Positions 22,960-30,764 of a stretch of DNA of 64,000 nt are shown here, in pieces. How positions within the stretch are numbered: the first letter of the stretch is position 1; each line of letters opens with the position of its first letter. The position numbers and the translations under genes were made by a program. Source of the DNA: a virus; the IMG/VR virus record IMGVR_UViG_3300028114_000011, positions 1 to 64,000 of that record. One strand, written 5' to 3'. The notes under the pieces were generated by a model that was given only the letters and a program-made list of their open reading frames with translations, had not been told where the DNA came from and made no database searches.

Positions 22960-24136
22960 TTTTTGTGTATGAAAGTCTTCTGTTAATTACAGGTTCTATT
23001 GGTTGTATAACTTCTTGTATGGTTTCAGTTTCAACATCTTTTTTGGGTTGTTCAATAACTTCTTCAACTATAATTTTATTTTCAACGGTATCTGGTTCAT
23101 ATTCATCAACAATACCATAAATGTCATCTTCATTAATGATTTCATCATTTTCTATTGATTCTTCATTTGTTTCGTAAACATTTTCATATAAATAATCAAT
23201 ATTTTCATCGTAGTCATCTTCGTAGATGTCTTCGTCCATAAAGTCTATGTGTTCTTCAAAAGGGTCATTTATATCCTCTTGAACTTGATGTGTTTCTTCT
23301 TTAACTTGGGGGGTAACTTGGGGGGTATCCTCTTCTTTTCTTTTTGCTTTAAACGCTTGATTTGTTGCAATTACTAACGTTATTGCCAATGGGTCAAACA
23401 CAAAGATTAAAATTAGAATGAACAGATTTGCCGTTTTTTTAATATCCCAATCTAATAACTCACTCATATATTTAATTGTTCCAAGTTCGTTACCTGATAT
23501 TTCTTCAGATTCTAAATTTAACACATCTATATCCAACTTTGTAATACTGTCATTTAATGATTCTATTTTCTTTGACAATATGTCCCTATTTTGTTGGGCA
23601 ACTTTTAATTGGTCCTCAAACGCTCTTCTATTACCTGTGTTAGCGCTTGTAATAACTTGTCCTGATGTTCTATCAATAGATTGGGTGGTTGTGTTTGTTG
23701 ATAGTGCGTTTCTTAAATTTGTAATGTCTTTATCTAATACTGACTTTTCGGTTTGGTGTTCTTTTTTTATTTCTTCAAACCTTTCTTTTTTTACCTCAAT
23801 GTTTTTAATCTTTTTATTATTGATTTCTAATTTTGCAATGTTTGAAGAAAACCCCGTACTTAAAAGTCCATAAATTCCTAAAGATGTGATAATTGATAAG
23901 GTTATAAGAGCTATTGTCATATATATTTTTAAACCCCCATAAGTTTCTTTCCAATTGTCGTGAAGATAAGTGGCAATTGCAATTTTAGATAATTCCAAAA
24001 ATGACCCCATAATAATCACAGGAATGGCAACACCAATAAAAACAACTGATAACCCAACAACACTATAATACGCAGCGGTCCCTGATAATCCAATAGCACA
24101 AAATAGTAAAAACCAAGGTAACATTTTATCTTTCAT
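22925..24136 (-). CDS. Polytopic membrane protein with long acidic tail, 403 aa
   Basis: Three hydrophobic helices in residues 7-95, a long charged coiled coil (about 100-210), a fourth helix (about 225-255, FILILIFVFDPLAITLVIA), then an acidic cytoplasmic tail rich in Glu/Asp/Tyr. The layout resembles DUF4407-type membrane proteins, which I name only as a possibility. The start at 24136 is preceded by TATTTAT at 17 nt and by a terminator, so it heads its own unit including the amidase-like gene. Confidence 0.75.
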   Translation of the reverse strand: MKDKMLPWFLLFCAIGLSGTAAYYSVVGLSVVFIGVAIPVIIMGSFLELSKIAIATYLHDNWKETYGGLKIYMTIALITLSIITSLGIYGLLSTGFSSNIAKLEINNKKIKNIEVKKERFEEIKKEHQTEKSVLDKDITNLRNALSTNTTTQSIDRTSGQVITSANTGNRRAFEDQLKVAQQNRDILSKKIESLNDSITKLDIDVLNLESEEISGNELGTIKYMSELLDWDIKKTANLFILILIFVFDPLAITLVIATNQAFKAKRKEEDTPQVTPQVKEETHQVQEDINDPFEEHIDFMDEDIYEDDYDENIDYLYENVYETNEESIENDEIINEDDIYGIVDEYEPDTVENKIIVEEVIEQPKKDVETETIQEVIQPIEPVINRRLSYTKNDTGNFKINRI

Positions 24137-24153
24137 AACATCAACTATAATAG

Positions 24154-24160
24154 ATAAATA
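24154..24160 (-). promoter_or_regulatory. TATTTAT motif, putative late promoter
   Basis: Minus strand, 17 nt before ATG 24136; a second copy is at 24167-24173, inside the T-rich tail of the terminator. Confidence 0.45.
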
Positions 24161-24177
24161 CTAAAGATAAATAAAAA

Positions 24178-24198
24178 CCCCCATTGGTACCGTGGGAG
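24178..24198 (-). terminator. Probable terminator of the second small RNA locus
   Basis: Minus strand CTCCCA/TGGGGG with one mismatch around loop CGGTACCAA, followed by TTTTTATTT. Confidence 0.6.
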
Positions 24199-24305
24199 TA
24201 GTGTGGTTTCATTCTATCATTTATGTAGAATTGAGGATTTTCACCCAAGGAGCTTCGTGTCCCATTCCGCCGAGTTGTGTGGGTAATCTCGGTTCAACCC
24301 ATATT
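24199..24305 (-). ncRNA. Structured RNA or structured 3' UTR, candidate
   Basis: A GC-richer non-coding stretch between the 178-aa gene and its terminator. Helices visible: CCGAG/CTCGG (24270-24274 with 24288-24292), an alternative GGGT/ACCC (24281-24284 with 24297-24300), and ATTCTA/TAGAAT (24211-24216 with 24226-24231). It shares GGGACAC...GGGT(n)AAAATCCTCAA with the small RNA at 24856-24998. No own promoter is visible, so it may be made as the 3' end of the upstream mRNA. Confidence 0.5.
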
Positions 24306-24842
24306 TTAGATATGTATCACAATATAATTATCAATACTTTTTTGTTCAACTCTCACTCTTTCTGCATTATCTTCTTGTCTTTTAGTTTTCAAAAATTGAC
24401 CATCTTTAGAAAAGGCTGAAGTGATGATATTAAAAAAATTACCATCTTTATGTAATAAAACTTCAATATAATCAAAGTTTTCTTCATCTTCATTGTTTTT
24501 TCTTTTGTGAACAAAAATGATTTTGTTATTTTTTGGTTGTTCGTTCTCAAATGCTCCATATATTTTGTCAACATTATCACTGAAAAAATTTTTAATCATT
24601 GTATCAGGAACCGCAAATCTTGGTGGTTGTCTAAACTTCGATTTATTGGTATATAAAAAATCGTTGTATTTATCAACTATGTCTTTATATGTTTCATTTC
24701 CATGTCTTTCATTTCTTTGATGATAAGTCGATTTCAACTGTATAAGCCTATCGTTTGAAATTGTAGAAAATATTGTAGTACCTCTAGGTTTATTATTTTC
24801 CTCGTTTAAAATAATATTCTTTAATGTAAGTAATAGTTTCAT
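24306..24842 (-). CDS. Protein with capsid-targeting-like N-terminus, 178 aa
   Basis: I choose ATG 24842; the frame is open to 24878, but those codons are the terminator hairpin of the upstream small RNA. N-terminus MKLLLTLKNIILNEENN ends in LNE. A mixed domain follows with NERHGNETYKDIVDKYNDFL and RFAVPDTMIKNFF, then a beta-rich end (DYIEVLLHKDGNFFNIITSA). The last part resembles small toxin or nuclease-like folds, but I cannot assign it. It lies between the two structured RNA loci. Confidence 0.75.
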   Translation of the reverse strand: MKLLLTLKNIILNEENNKPRGTTIFSTISNDRLIQLKSTYHQRNERHGNETYKDIVDKYNDFLYTNKSKFRQPPRFAVPDTMIKNFFSDNVDKIYGAFENEQPKNNKIIFVHKRKNNEDEENFDYIEVLLHKDGNFFNIITSAFSKDGQFLKTKRQEDNAERVRVEQKSIDNYIVIHI

Positions 24843-24847
24843 ACTAT

Positions 24848-24854
24848 ATAAATA
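24848..24854 (-). promoter_or_regulatory. TATTTAT motif, putative late promoter
   Basis: Minus strand, ATAGT then ATG 24842, directly after the small-RNA terminator. Confidence 0.5.
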
Positions 24855-24855
24855 C

Positions 24856-24883
24856 AAAAAGGGTGAGAAAAAACTCACCCTTT
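24856..24883 (-). terminator. Rho-independent terminator of small RNA
   Basis: GGGTGAG/CTCACCC (24861-24867 with 24874-24880), extended by AAA/TTT pairs, then a T-run at 24860-24856 on the minus strand. Confidence 0.88.
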
Positions 24884-24998
24884 AATTTTTCAGTACGACT
24901 TGAGGATTTTAAACCCGACACACTAACCGCGGTGTCCCGACGACTTACGACCCCAGAAGTAAGCTTCCCGACAAACTTGAGGATATATCTCGTCGTTT
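24856..24998 (-). ncRNA. Small structured RNA gene, about 140 nt
   Basis: A complete non-coding unit: host-type promoter at 25005-25036, GC-rich body, strong terminator at 24856-24883. The body closes with ACGAC/GTCGT (24992-24996 with 24895-24899) and holds GAAG-CTTA-CTTC (24956-24967) and ACAC/GTGT near 24910-24926. GTCGGG occurs three times and ATCCTCAA twice. It does not fold as a tRNA that I can draw, and I see no tmRNA, 6S or riboswitch signature. It sits between the sigma factor gene and the 178-aa gene. Confidence 0.7.
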
Positions 24999-25004
24999 GT
25001 GATA

Positions 25005-25036
25005 CAAAGATAATATAAAAGTTGACATCTGCCAAA
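25005..25036 (-). promoter_or_regulatory. Bacteroidetes-type promoter of the small RNA
   Basis: Minus strand TTTG (25036-25033), 20-bp spacer, TATCTTTG (25012-25005), matching TAnnTTTG. Confidence 0.65.
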
Positions 25037-25043
25037 CTTTTTA

Positions 25044-25859
25044 TCATAAATATTCAAATAAATCTGAACATTCATTTCTAAGTTTACGAAGAGCTTTTTC
25101 TTTGATTTGTCTAACTCTTTCTTTTGTTAGATTAAAATCCGAGCCAATATCTTCCAAAGTTCTTGGTGTTCCTGAAATACCGTAATAATCTTCAACAATT
25201 ACCTTTTCTCTTGAATCCAAAACTGACATTATTTCATTCATTTTTTGTTTCAAGGTATCTTGTGTTGAAAATACTTCATCAGGTAATGACGCTCCATCAT
25301 TTTTAATTACATCAATCAAAGTATCACCATCTTCGTTAATATGCATGTCCAAATCAACAATCTTTGGAAGGGATGCAAATTTAGCAGATAATTCACCATT
25401 TGTTTTTTCCAATTCTTTTTTCTCTTTGTGCATATCCTGAACAACATTGACCGGGAGTCTAATTGTTCTTGAGTTATCATTTAAAGATTGTAGAATTGAT
25501 TGTTTAATCCACCAAACCGCATATGAAATGAAACGGTTATTTTTGGTCCAATCAAAATTCTTGATTGCCTTTAATAGCCCATAATTACCTTCAGCAATCA
25601 AATCAGATAAATCAATTCCTTGATTTTGATATTGTTTTGCAACGGTAATAACAAAACGTAAATTACCTTCCAAAAGTTCTTTATAGATAAGTTCTTTTTC
25701 TCTTTCTGTACAATCCCCATCTGTAATTTTTTTTGAAAGTATCTTTTCCCTTTCAGGTGTCATTACTTTTAATTTTCGGATGTCTTTTAAGTACAGTTGA
25801 ATTTCGTCTTGGTTAATTGGGTTTGTTGATTTAATTTCCTCGGTCTTCTCTTTTTCCAT
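25044..25859 (-). CDS. RNA polymerase sigma-70 family factor, primary (RpoD)-like
   Basis: A 271-aa group 1/2-type sigma. Region 1.2 is near residues 16-45 (NPINQDEIQLYLKDIRKL), region 2 near 65-135 (GNLRFVITVAKQYQNQG, DLIAEGNYGLLKAI, FISYAVWWIKQSI), a short region 3, and region 4 at the C-terminus (TLEDIGSDFNLTKERVRQIK). The length fits the short Bacteroidetes RpoD (about 290 aa), unlike the small T4 late sigma gp55. It may redirect host polymerase to phage or host-type promoters. It overlaps the upstream gene by 29 nt. Confidence 0.93.
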   Translation of the reverse strand: MEKEKTEEIKSTNPINQDEIQLYLKDIRKLKVMTPEREKILSKKITDGDCTEREKELIYKELLEGNLRFVITVAKQYQNQGIDLSDLIAEGNYGLLKAIKNFDWTKNNRFISYAVWWIKQSILQSLNDNSRTIRLPVNVVQDMHKEKKELEKTNGELSAKFASLPKIVDLDMHINEDGDTLIDVIKNDGASLPDEVFSTQDTLKQKMNEIMSVLDSREKVIVEDYYGISGTPRTLEDIGSDFNLTKERVRQIKEKALRKLRNECSDLFEYL

Positions 25860-26421
25860 AATTGTCTAATATTTGTTTTTCTTCCTCTGTTAATGACTCT
25901 ATCCCTTCTTCTGATATTTTATCCAAAATTTGGTCCACAGTCGGTTTCTCTTTTTTTTCTTCTCTGTTAAATGGGAATTTAATTTCACCTTCTGTTAATG
26001 GAAAAATAAATTCCATCATCCCACTTATTCTTTTCTTTTTTTCTTCTGTTAAATCATCTTTACTTACTCCTTTAGTTTTTGTTGGTTTTTTTACTCCGTC
26101 TATATTTAAAAAATCTCTCTTCAATTTTTGTTCCATTTTAATGTCAATGTTTGATGTCACTTCCATTAAAAAATATTGCTCAACAATTTCATTCATACAC
26201 ATATCAACATACTCTTTCAAATCTTGAAATGTTTCTTTGGTTCTAAAGTTAATAACCATACCAAACTCACCATAGTTGAACTTCATAAATTTGGAGCTCA
26301 CAACGGTAATTAATTGATATGATACGTCATTTACGAAGGTTTCGTTGTCTGCAAAATCACCAAACATAAATAACATATATTGTTTTCCTTCTGACTCCAT
26401 TTCTGTTTTCTTCTTTCTCAT
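25831..26421 (-). CDS. Hypothetical protein, 196 aa
   Basis: The N-terminal two thirds are mixed alpha/beta; the C-terminus has VDQILDKISEEGIESLTEEE, a helical motif seen at the ends of many Bacteroidetes proteins. It overlaps the sigma gene start by 29 nt, so the two are probably co-expressed, and it could be a sigma partner. The ATG overlaps a TATTTAT motif at 26420-26426. The 57-nt gap to gp46 holds nothing I recognise. Confidence 0.75.
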   Translation of the reverse strand: MRKKKTEMESEGKQYMLFMFGDFADNETFVNDVSYQLITVVSSKFMKFNYGEFGMVINFRTKETFQDLKEYVDMCMNEIVEQYFLMEVTSNIDIKMEQKLKRDFLNIDGVKKPTKTKGVSKDDLTEEKKKRISGMMEFIFPLTEGEIKFPFNREEKKEKPTVDQILDKISEEGIESLTEEEKQILDNYGKREDRGN

Positions 26422-26426
26422 AAATA
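26420..26426 (-). promoter_or_regulatory. TATTTAT motif overlapping a start codon
   Basis: The last two bases of TATTTAT are the AT of ATG 26421; if it is a -10 element, it must serve an internal or downstream start. Confidence 0.25.
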
Positions 26427-26478
26427 TCTTTTGGTGTGGTTTCTAATTGTTCTACAAACTTAATTAAACTAAGTCCAT

Positions 26479-28851
26479 TTACAAAACTTTTGACACATTA
26501 TTTTCTTTTTTTATTTTCACAACACTATCATTCCATTGATTCACGAGCGGATTGTGACTTATAACGAAGATTTTATCAAAGTATTCTTTAATCTTAATGA
26601 AGAACTCAGCAACCATTTCCAAGTTGTCATTACTGATTTTACCGAATACCTCATCAAACACAATTACGTTGGGTTTGGGTAAACTACATATCTTACTTAA
26701 CACTGAACGAAGAGCAAGGGCCGCAATTGTTCTTTCAAATCCTGAACCAGAAACCATTAGTTTTTCAATTCCTGTTCCATTATCAATCATCATAAACTCT
26801 ACCTCATTTTTGTCTGAAATTCTAATTTCAAGTTTAAAGTATGAACTATCTTCCATTAATCTTTGAAGTTCTGAGTTGATGAGTGGCATCATAGTTTTCA
26901 TTATCATTTTAGAAATGCCATTTTTACCAAATAGTTCCAAATATATTTTGTATATTTTTTCTTTTTCTTCCTCTTCTTTAATCCTTATTATCAACTTTTT
27001 GTTGTTTTCTATTTTTTCGTCAATAGTGGTGATACTAAACTTATTGTTGGATATTGTGTTATTAATATTACTTTTTTGAATTTCAAGTTCATCTAATCTT
27101 AAATCGGCTTTTATTAACATAGATTCAATTTTTTGATTTTCTTGAATTTTATCTTGAATTTCTTCCCAACTTTTGATTTTTTGTTTTAGGTTTTCAATTT
27201 TTAAATCACAAGACTCAACACTTACTTCATACTTTTCTTTTATAAGTTTGTTTTTTTCATATTCATCAAACTCTTTTTTTAACTGAACAAAACTTTGTTC
27301 TTTGCGGGATAAATCCTGCATAAGTGTCGTTTTTGTGGTTTTGTGCACGATAAGTCCATCTAACTCTGCAATTTTAGCATTTGTAATTGCGGCATTCATT
27401 AATTCAATTCCACAATGTTCACACTTGATGCCTCCTTCTACTTCAGACTTCAACTTGTTAATTGATGCAATTTCTGTATCAATATGAACTACTTCTTTAT
27501 AAACCTCGTTGTATTGTTCTTTAACCTCATCGTGTTTATCCTCGTGATAAAACTCACTTGGTTCAACAACTTTAAGTTCGTTGATTTTAGAAATATAACC
27601 CTTCTTTTCAAAATCAATTGCATTGATTTCTTCTTGAGTTTTTGTTGGATTTAAAAGTAATAGTTCTTTATCAATATTAGAATGTTTTTTCTTTAACATG
27701 TCGTCACGATAAGTTTTACCTTTTACAATCGCGTCTTCAACATTTTGTAGTTCTGAAACTTTTTCTTCAATTTGAGTTTTGATTTCTTTAATTTTTTCTT
27801 CACTTAATAAAATATCATCTTTTAATTGTTGTGAAGAATAAACGTTTGACATTTTTGATTTAGAAAAATCCCCGTAAACTTCTTTTGCAACTTCTTCTTT
27901 TTTCTTTAGAAATTCTAATCCCATAAATCTTGAAAGGACCTGACCTCTCGCCGTTGGTTTTGCTTCCAATAATTCCTCAAGGTTTGATGCTGTTGTAAGA
28001 ATGGTCATTAAGAAGTCTTCTTTTGTCCCAATAGAAGATTTGATGAACGCTTCAGTTTCTCTTCTTTGTTCTCCTGTAAAGTTTTGTAAACTCCCATCTG
28101 AAAGTTTTTTAAAGAAATCTAACTCAGTTTTTACATTCCATTCACCTTTCTTAGACATTTTACGTTCAATGTTCCTAACTATAACGTAATCCTCACCATC
28201 TATTGAAACTTCACCTTTAACGTGTACTTTATCTTTTGTTGTAAACCTGTTAAATATTTCTTCAGCCTTTGTTGTTTTTGTTGTTTCATTAAAGAACAAA
28301 AACATTAAAAGGTCCACAGATAAAACGGTTTTCCCGCCAAAGTTAGGTGGGTCTGACTCAACAACTACAATACCATTAAGTTTTTCAAAATCTAATTTTT
28401 GATTTTCTCCGTAAGATAAAAAGTTTGAAAACTCAATGTTTTTAATATACCACTTTTTGAATTGTGTGGTCTCTTCTTGTTTTTCTATTATTTTGTTTTC
28501 AACTATTCTATTAATTGTTAATACATCATCTAAATTAGAAAAAAGACCTCTGTTTTCCAAGAATTGTTTAATCAAACCAAGTTGGTAGTTTGTATCAGTT
28601 ATGTTTACCGACACATCAACACTTTGAGTTTCCTCCGTATTTGTTGTTTTTGCTTTAGTTAAGACATTAACATTAGTGGTGTTATACTTTTTAGAAAAGT
28701 AATGTTTAACCGACTTTATTTTATCTTGCGTAAAGTTTTCTGGTAAATCTTCCCAAACAACTTGAATAGTTGGATTTATAAACTTTGAAAAATCAAGGTC
28801 CTTAATCATAATTTTATAGTTGAAATGTTTTGGTGGATTAAATAAATCCAT
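26479..28851 (-). CDS. 46: gp46-like recombination endonuclease subunit (SbcC/Rad50 family)
   Basis: A 790-aa SMC-like ATPase, larger than T4 gp46 (560 aa). Walker A reads PPNFGGKT near residues 167-174, lacking the first Gly of the family consensus. A zinc hook CEHCG lies near 474-478 between two coiled-coil arms; the signature VSGSGFERT and Walker B VIVFDEVFG are near the C-terminus. About 130 extra residues precede the ATPase head (starting MDLFNPPKHFNYKIM), not found in T4 gp46. It acts with the gp47-like nuclease (30949-31728) on DNA ends for recombination-dependent replication. Confidence 0.93.
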   Translation of the reverse strand: MDLFNPPKHFNYKIMIKDLDFSKFINPTIQVVWEDLPENFTQDKIKSVKHYFSKKYNTTNVNVLTKAKTTNTEETQSVDVSVNITDTNYQLGLIKQFLENRGLFSNLDDVLTINRIVENKIIEKQEETTQFKKWYIKNIEFSNFLSYGENQKLDFEKLNGIVVVESDPPNFGGKTVLSVDLLMFLFFNETTKTTKAEEIFNRFTTKDKVHVKGEVSIDGEDYVIVRNIERKMSKKGEWNVKTELDFFKKLSDGSLQNFTGEQRRETEAFIKSSIGTKEDFLMTILTTASNLEELLEAKPTARGQVLSRFMGLEFLKKKEEVAKEVYGDFSKSKMSNVYSSQQLKDDILLSEEKIKEIKTQIEEKVSELQNVEDAIVKGKTYRDDMLKKKHSNIDKELLLLNPTKTQEEINAIDFEKKGYISKINELKVVEPSEFYHEDKHDEVKEQYNEVYKEVVHIDTEIASINKLKSEVEGGIKCEHCGIELMNAAITNAKIAELDGLIVHKTTKTTLMQDLSRKEQSFVQLKKEFDEYEKNKLIKEKYEVSVESCDLKIENLKQKIKSWEEIQDKIQENQKIESMLIKADLRLDELEIQKSNINNTISNNKFSITTIDEKIENNKKLIIRIKEEEEKEKIYKIYLELFGKNGISKMIMKTMMPLINSELQRLMEDSSYFKLEIRISDKNEVEFMMIDNGTGIEKLMVSGSGFERTIAALALRSVLSKICSLPKPNVIVFDEVFGKISNDNLEMVAEFFIKIKEYFDKIFVISHNPLVNQWNDSVVKIKKENNVSKVL

Positions 28852-28858
28852 TTTTTAT

Positions 28859-29110
28859 TTAGTCGTTTTCGGTTACATTGTGAAATCCAGCAACTTCAAT
28901 TTTTGAACCATCAGGTAGTGTAGTATCTAAATCTTCATTTAAATCATTTGATTCAGTATCTCCGCTAATTTCGGAAAAACTTTCTTTTAATTCCTCCATC
29001 TTTTTTTCAAACATTTCATTCCATTTTTTCTTTAAAATGTTTTCTTCGTGTTTTACTCTGTTGTTTCTTTTTTGAACTTTTGCTTTATGTGCTTTTGCCG
29101 CTTTTCCCAT
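28859..29110 (-). CDS. Small charged protein, 83 aa
   Basis: The N-terminal half is basic (MGKAAKAHKAKVQKRNNRVK), the C-terminal half acidic and probably disordered, so it is strongly dipolar. It lies 7 nt upstream of gp46. It might bind DNA or act as a partner of gp46; this is position only. Confidence 0.68.
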   Translation of the reverse strand: MGKAAKAHKAKVQKRNNRVKHEENILKKKWNEMFEKKMEELKESFSEISGDTESNDLNEDLDTTLPDGSKIEVAGFHNVTEND

Positions 29111-29130
29111 TTTTATATTATTTAATTATT

Positions 29131-29478
29131 TTATTGATTACTAGGTCTGTTTTGTTCATACCACTCAACAATTGCATTGATTGCCCAAACGGCCCCTGAT
29201 GATAGTATTCCGTCAAAAAACCAAGAACACCATAAGGGTGTGTTAAACATAACATTTGTTGGTGAATAAATCAACAGGGATAATACAAACCCTCCCCAAG
29301 TTGAAAAACACATAGGGCAAGATAATATTCCTGAAATAAATTCACCTAAAGAACTTAAAGGTGTATATTTGTTTTCACCCCATTTATGGAAAAAATTCCT
29401 TAATCCTTGAAAGATTGAACCATAAACCATTATGTTCATCAAACCATAACTTAAAATAAACCAAACTACAATACTCAT
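29131..29478 (-). CDS. DUF1360-like membrane protein, 115 aa
   Basis: Three hydrophobic segments: residues 3-25, 46-68 and 82-102. SCPMCFSTWGGFVLSLLI (about 53-70) resembles the Cys-x-x-Cys/Trp signature of DUF1360 membrane proteins, known from phages and bacteria with unknown function. It lies in the recombination gene string. Confidence 0.68.
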   Translation of the reverse strand: MSIVVWFILSYGLMNIMVYGSIFQGLRNFFHKWGENKYTPLSSLGEFISGILSCPMCFSTWGGFVLSLLIYSPTNVMFNTPLWCSWFFDGILSSGAVWAINAIVEWYEQNRPSNQ

Positions 29479-29490
29479 ATTTTTTATTTT

Positions 29491-30141
29491 TTAACTGTTT
29501 AGATTAGAACTACCATGAAATCTAGCATTTATAAAACTATTATTCTTTGATTGTTCTGATAACTTTTTTTCTAATTCTTTATTTTTATTTTTTAATTCTC
29601 TTATCTCTTCATTCAATTTTTGAATTGTTTGTTGAAAAAGAGCAACTTTATCATCCCCCACATTTTGTTTAGAAATGTCTAAACTTTGTCTAAGTTTGTC
29701 TAATTCTTCATTTTTTTTAGACATTTCGTTTTCCAACTGTTGTATTTTTAACAACAGTTCATTTTCACCACTTTTGTCACTTATATATTCAATTTTTGTG
29801 ACAACTTTTTCTACTGGAACTTCAACAATCTTTTCAACTTCTTTAATGACCTCAACAATTTTCTCCACCTCTTTTATCACTTCAACAGGAATTTCCACTC
29901 GTTTTTCAACAATTAACTCCTTTATTACCTGTTTTTCTTCAATACTACTCGTTTTTAAGTCTTTTTCACTATCATTAAGTGTTTTTCCCAAAAGTCCATA
30001 TCTTTTAATATCGAACCCTTGTTTAAAACATAGATACATGAAGTTGTCAATATCTTTTATATTTTCATCTTCACAAAATGCAAAAACCGTCTGAAATATT
30101 TCCTTACTAAATATTTTGGAGTTTTTCTGTTCCATTTTCAA
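29491..30141 (-). CDS. Coiled-coil protein with VE/KV-rich repeats, 216 aa
   Basis: After a 60-residue helical N-domain comes a repetitive Val/Glu/Lys stretch (VIKEVEKIVEVIKEVEKIVE) and then a long coiled coil (about residues 130-200). The KVVEVPVEK-type repeats occur in many phage structural or cytoskeleton-like proteins. Its start overlaps the HNH gene stop (ATGA-type, 30138-30141). Function unknown. Confidence 0.72.
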   Translation of the reverse strand: MKMEQKNSKIFSKEIFQTVFAFCEDENIKDIDNFMYLCFKQGFDIKRYGLLGKTLNDSEKDLKTSSIEEKQVIKELIVEKRVEIPVEVIKEVEKIVEVIKEVEKIVEVPVEKVVTKIEYISDKSGENELLLKIQQLENEMSKKNEELDKLRQSLDISKQNVGDDKVALFQQTIQKLNEEIRELKNKNKELEKKLSEQSKNNSFINARFHGSSNLNS

Positions 30142-30764
30142 TATCTTTTTTCTAAATTTTCAAACCACCATAAAGGTTGTAAATTCGTATAATGACATAA
30201 GTCATATATTTCATCTTGTGTTTTACCACTTATGAGTGGAATAATATGGTCAATGTGCCACCCATTTAGACCATAGTTTTCCCAACTCATCCCTTCTTTG
30301 AATTGTTTTTCAAGGTGTTCTTTTAATTTAATTGGTTCACACCCAACTATGTCAAATGTTGAGTTACTTTTTGTTATGTTTTTACTTTTTAAAAAATTCT
30401 TAATCCTACTTCTAACATTACACCTTATTTTAAAAACATCGTCATATTTTTTTCTCTCTTTAGCGTAATTATTAATTTTTTCTTTATTATTTTCTCGATA
30501 TTTTTTAGCTCGTATTTTTTGTTCGTCTTTAGTTTTTTCTCTGTATTTTTTCTTAGTCTCTTTGTGTTTTTTAAGATTTCTGAAATACGTTTCTTTGTTC
30601 CAATTGTTAATTTTTTCTTTATTTATTTTTCTGTAAGAATTAATTCTAATTCTTGTGCAAATTTTACATTCATTTCTTACACCATCTTTTGAGTCTTTTC
30701 TTAAATGAAAATCATTTAAGGTTTTTTCAATATTACAAATGTTACAAATCTTTGTATTTTTCAT
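30138..30764 (-). CDS. HNH endonuclease (probable homing type)
   Basis: A 208-aa protein. An N-terminal zinc finger has CNIC near 7-10 and CKIC near 33-36. A very Lys-rich middle (about 45-110) is typical of DNA-spanning linkers. The C-terminal HNH core reads WHIDHIIPL and HYTNLQPLWWFENLEK. It is a free-standing selfish nuclease inserted in the gp46-gp47 region. It overlaps the small RHH gene and the coiled-coil gene, so it does not interrupt an obvious gene. Confidence 0.9.
   Translation of the reverse strand: MKNTKICNICNIEKTLNDFHLRKDSKDGVRNECKICTRIRINSYRKINKEKINNWNKETYFRNLKKHKETKKKYREKTKDEQKIRAKKYRENNKEKINNYAKERKKYDDVFKIRCNVRSRIKNFLKSKNITKSNSTFDIVGCEPIKLKEHLEKQFKEGMSWENYGLNGWHIDHIIPLISGKTQDEIYDLCHYTNLQPLWWFENLEKRY

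Noticed and set aside
24842-24878. Twelve extra N-terminal codons on the 178-aa gene
   Set aside because: They would be encoded by the terminator hairpin of the small RNA, and starting at 24842 exposes a typical leader and the TATTTAT spacing.
24137-25000. tRNA genes in the two GC-rich intergenic stretches (GGTTCAACCC, GGGTTTAAAATCC recall T-arms)
   Set aside because: No 5-bp T stem with a 7-nt loop, no acceptor stem or anticodon arm can be drawn in either orientation.
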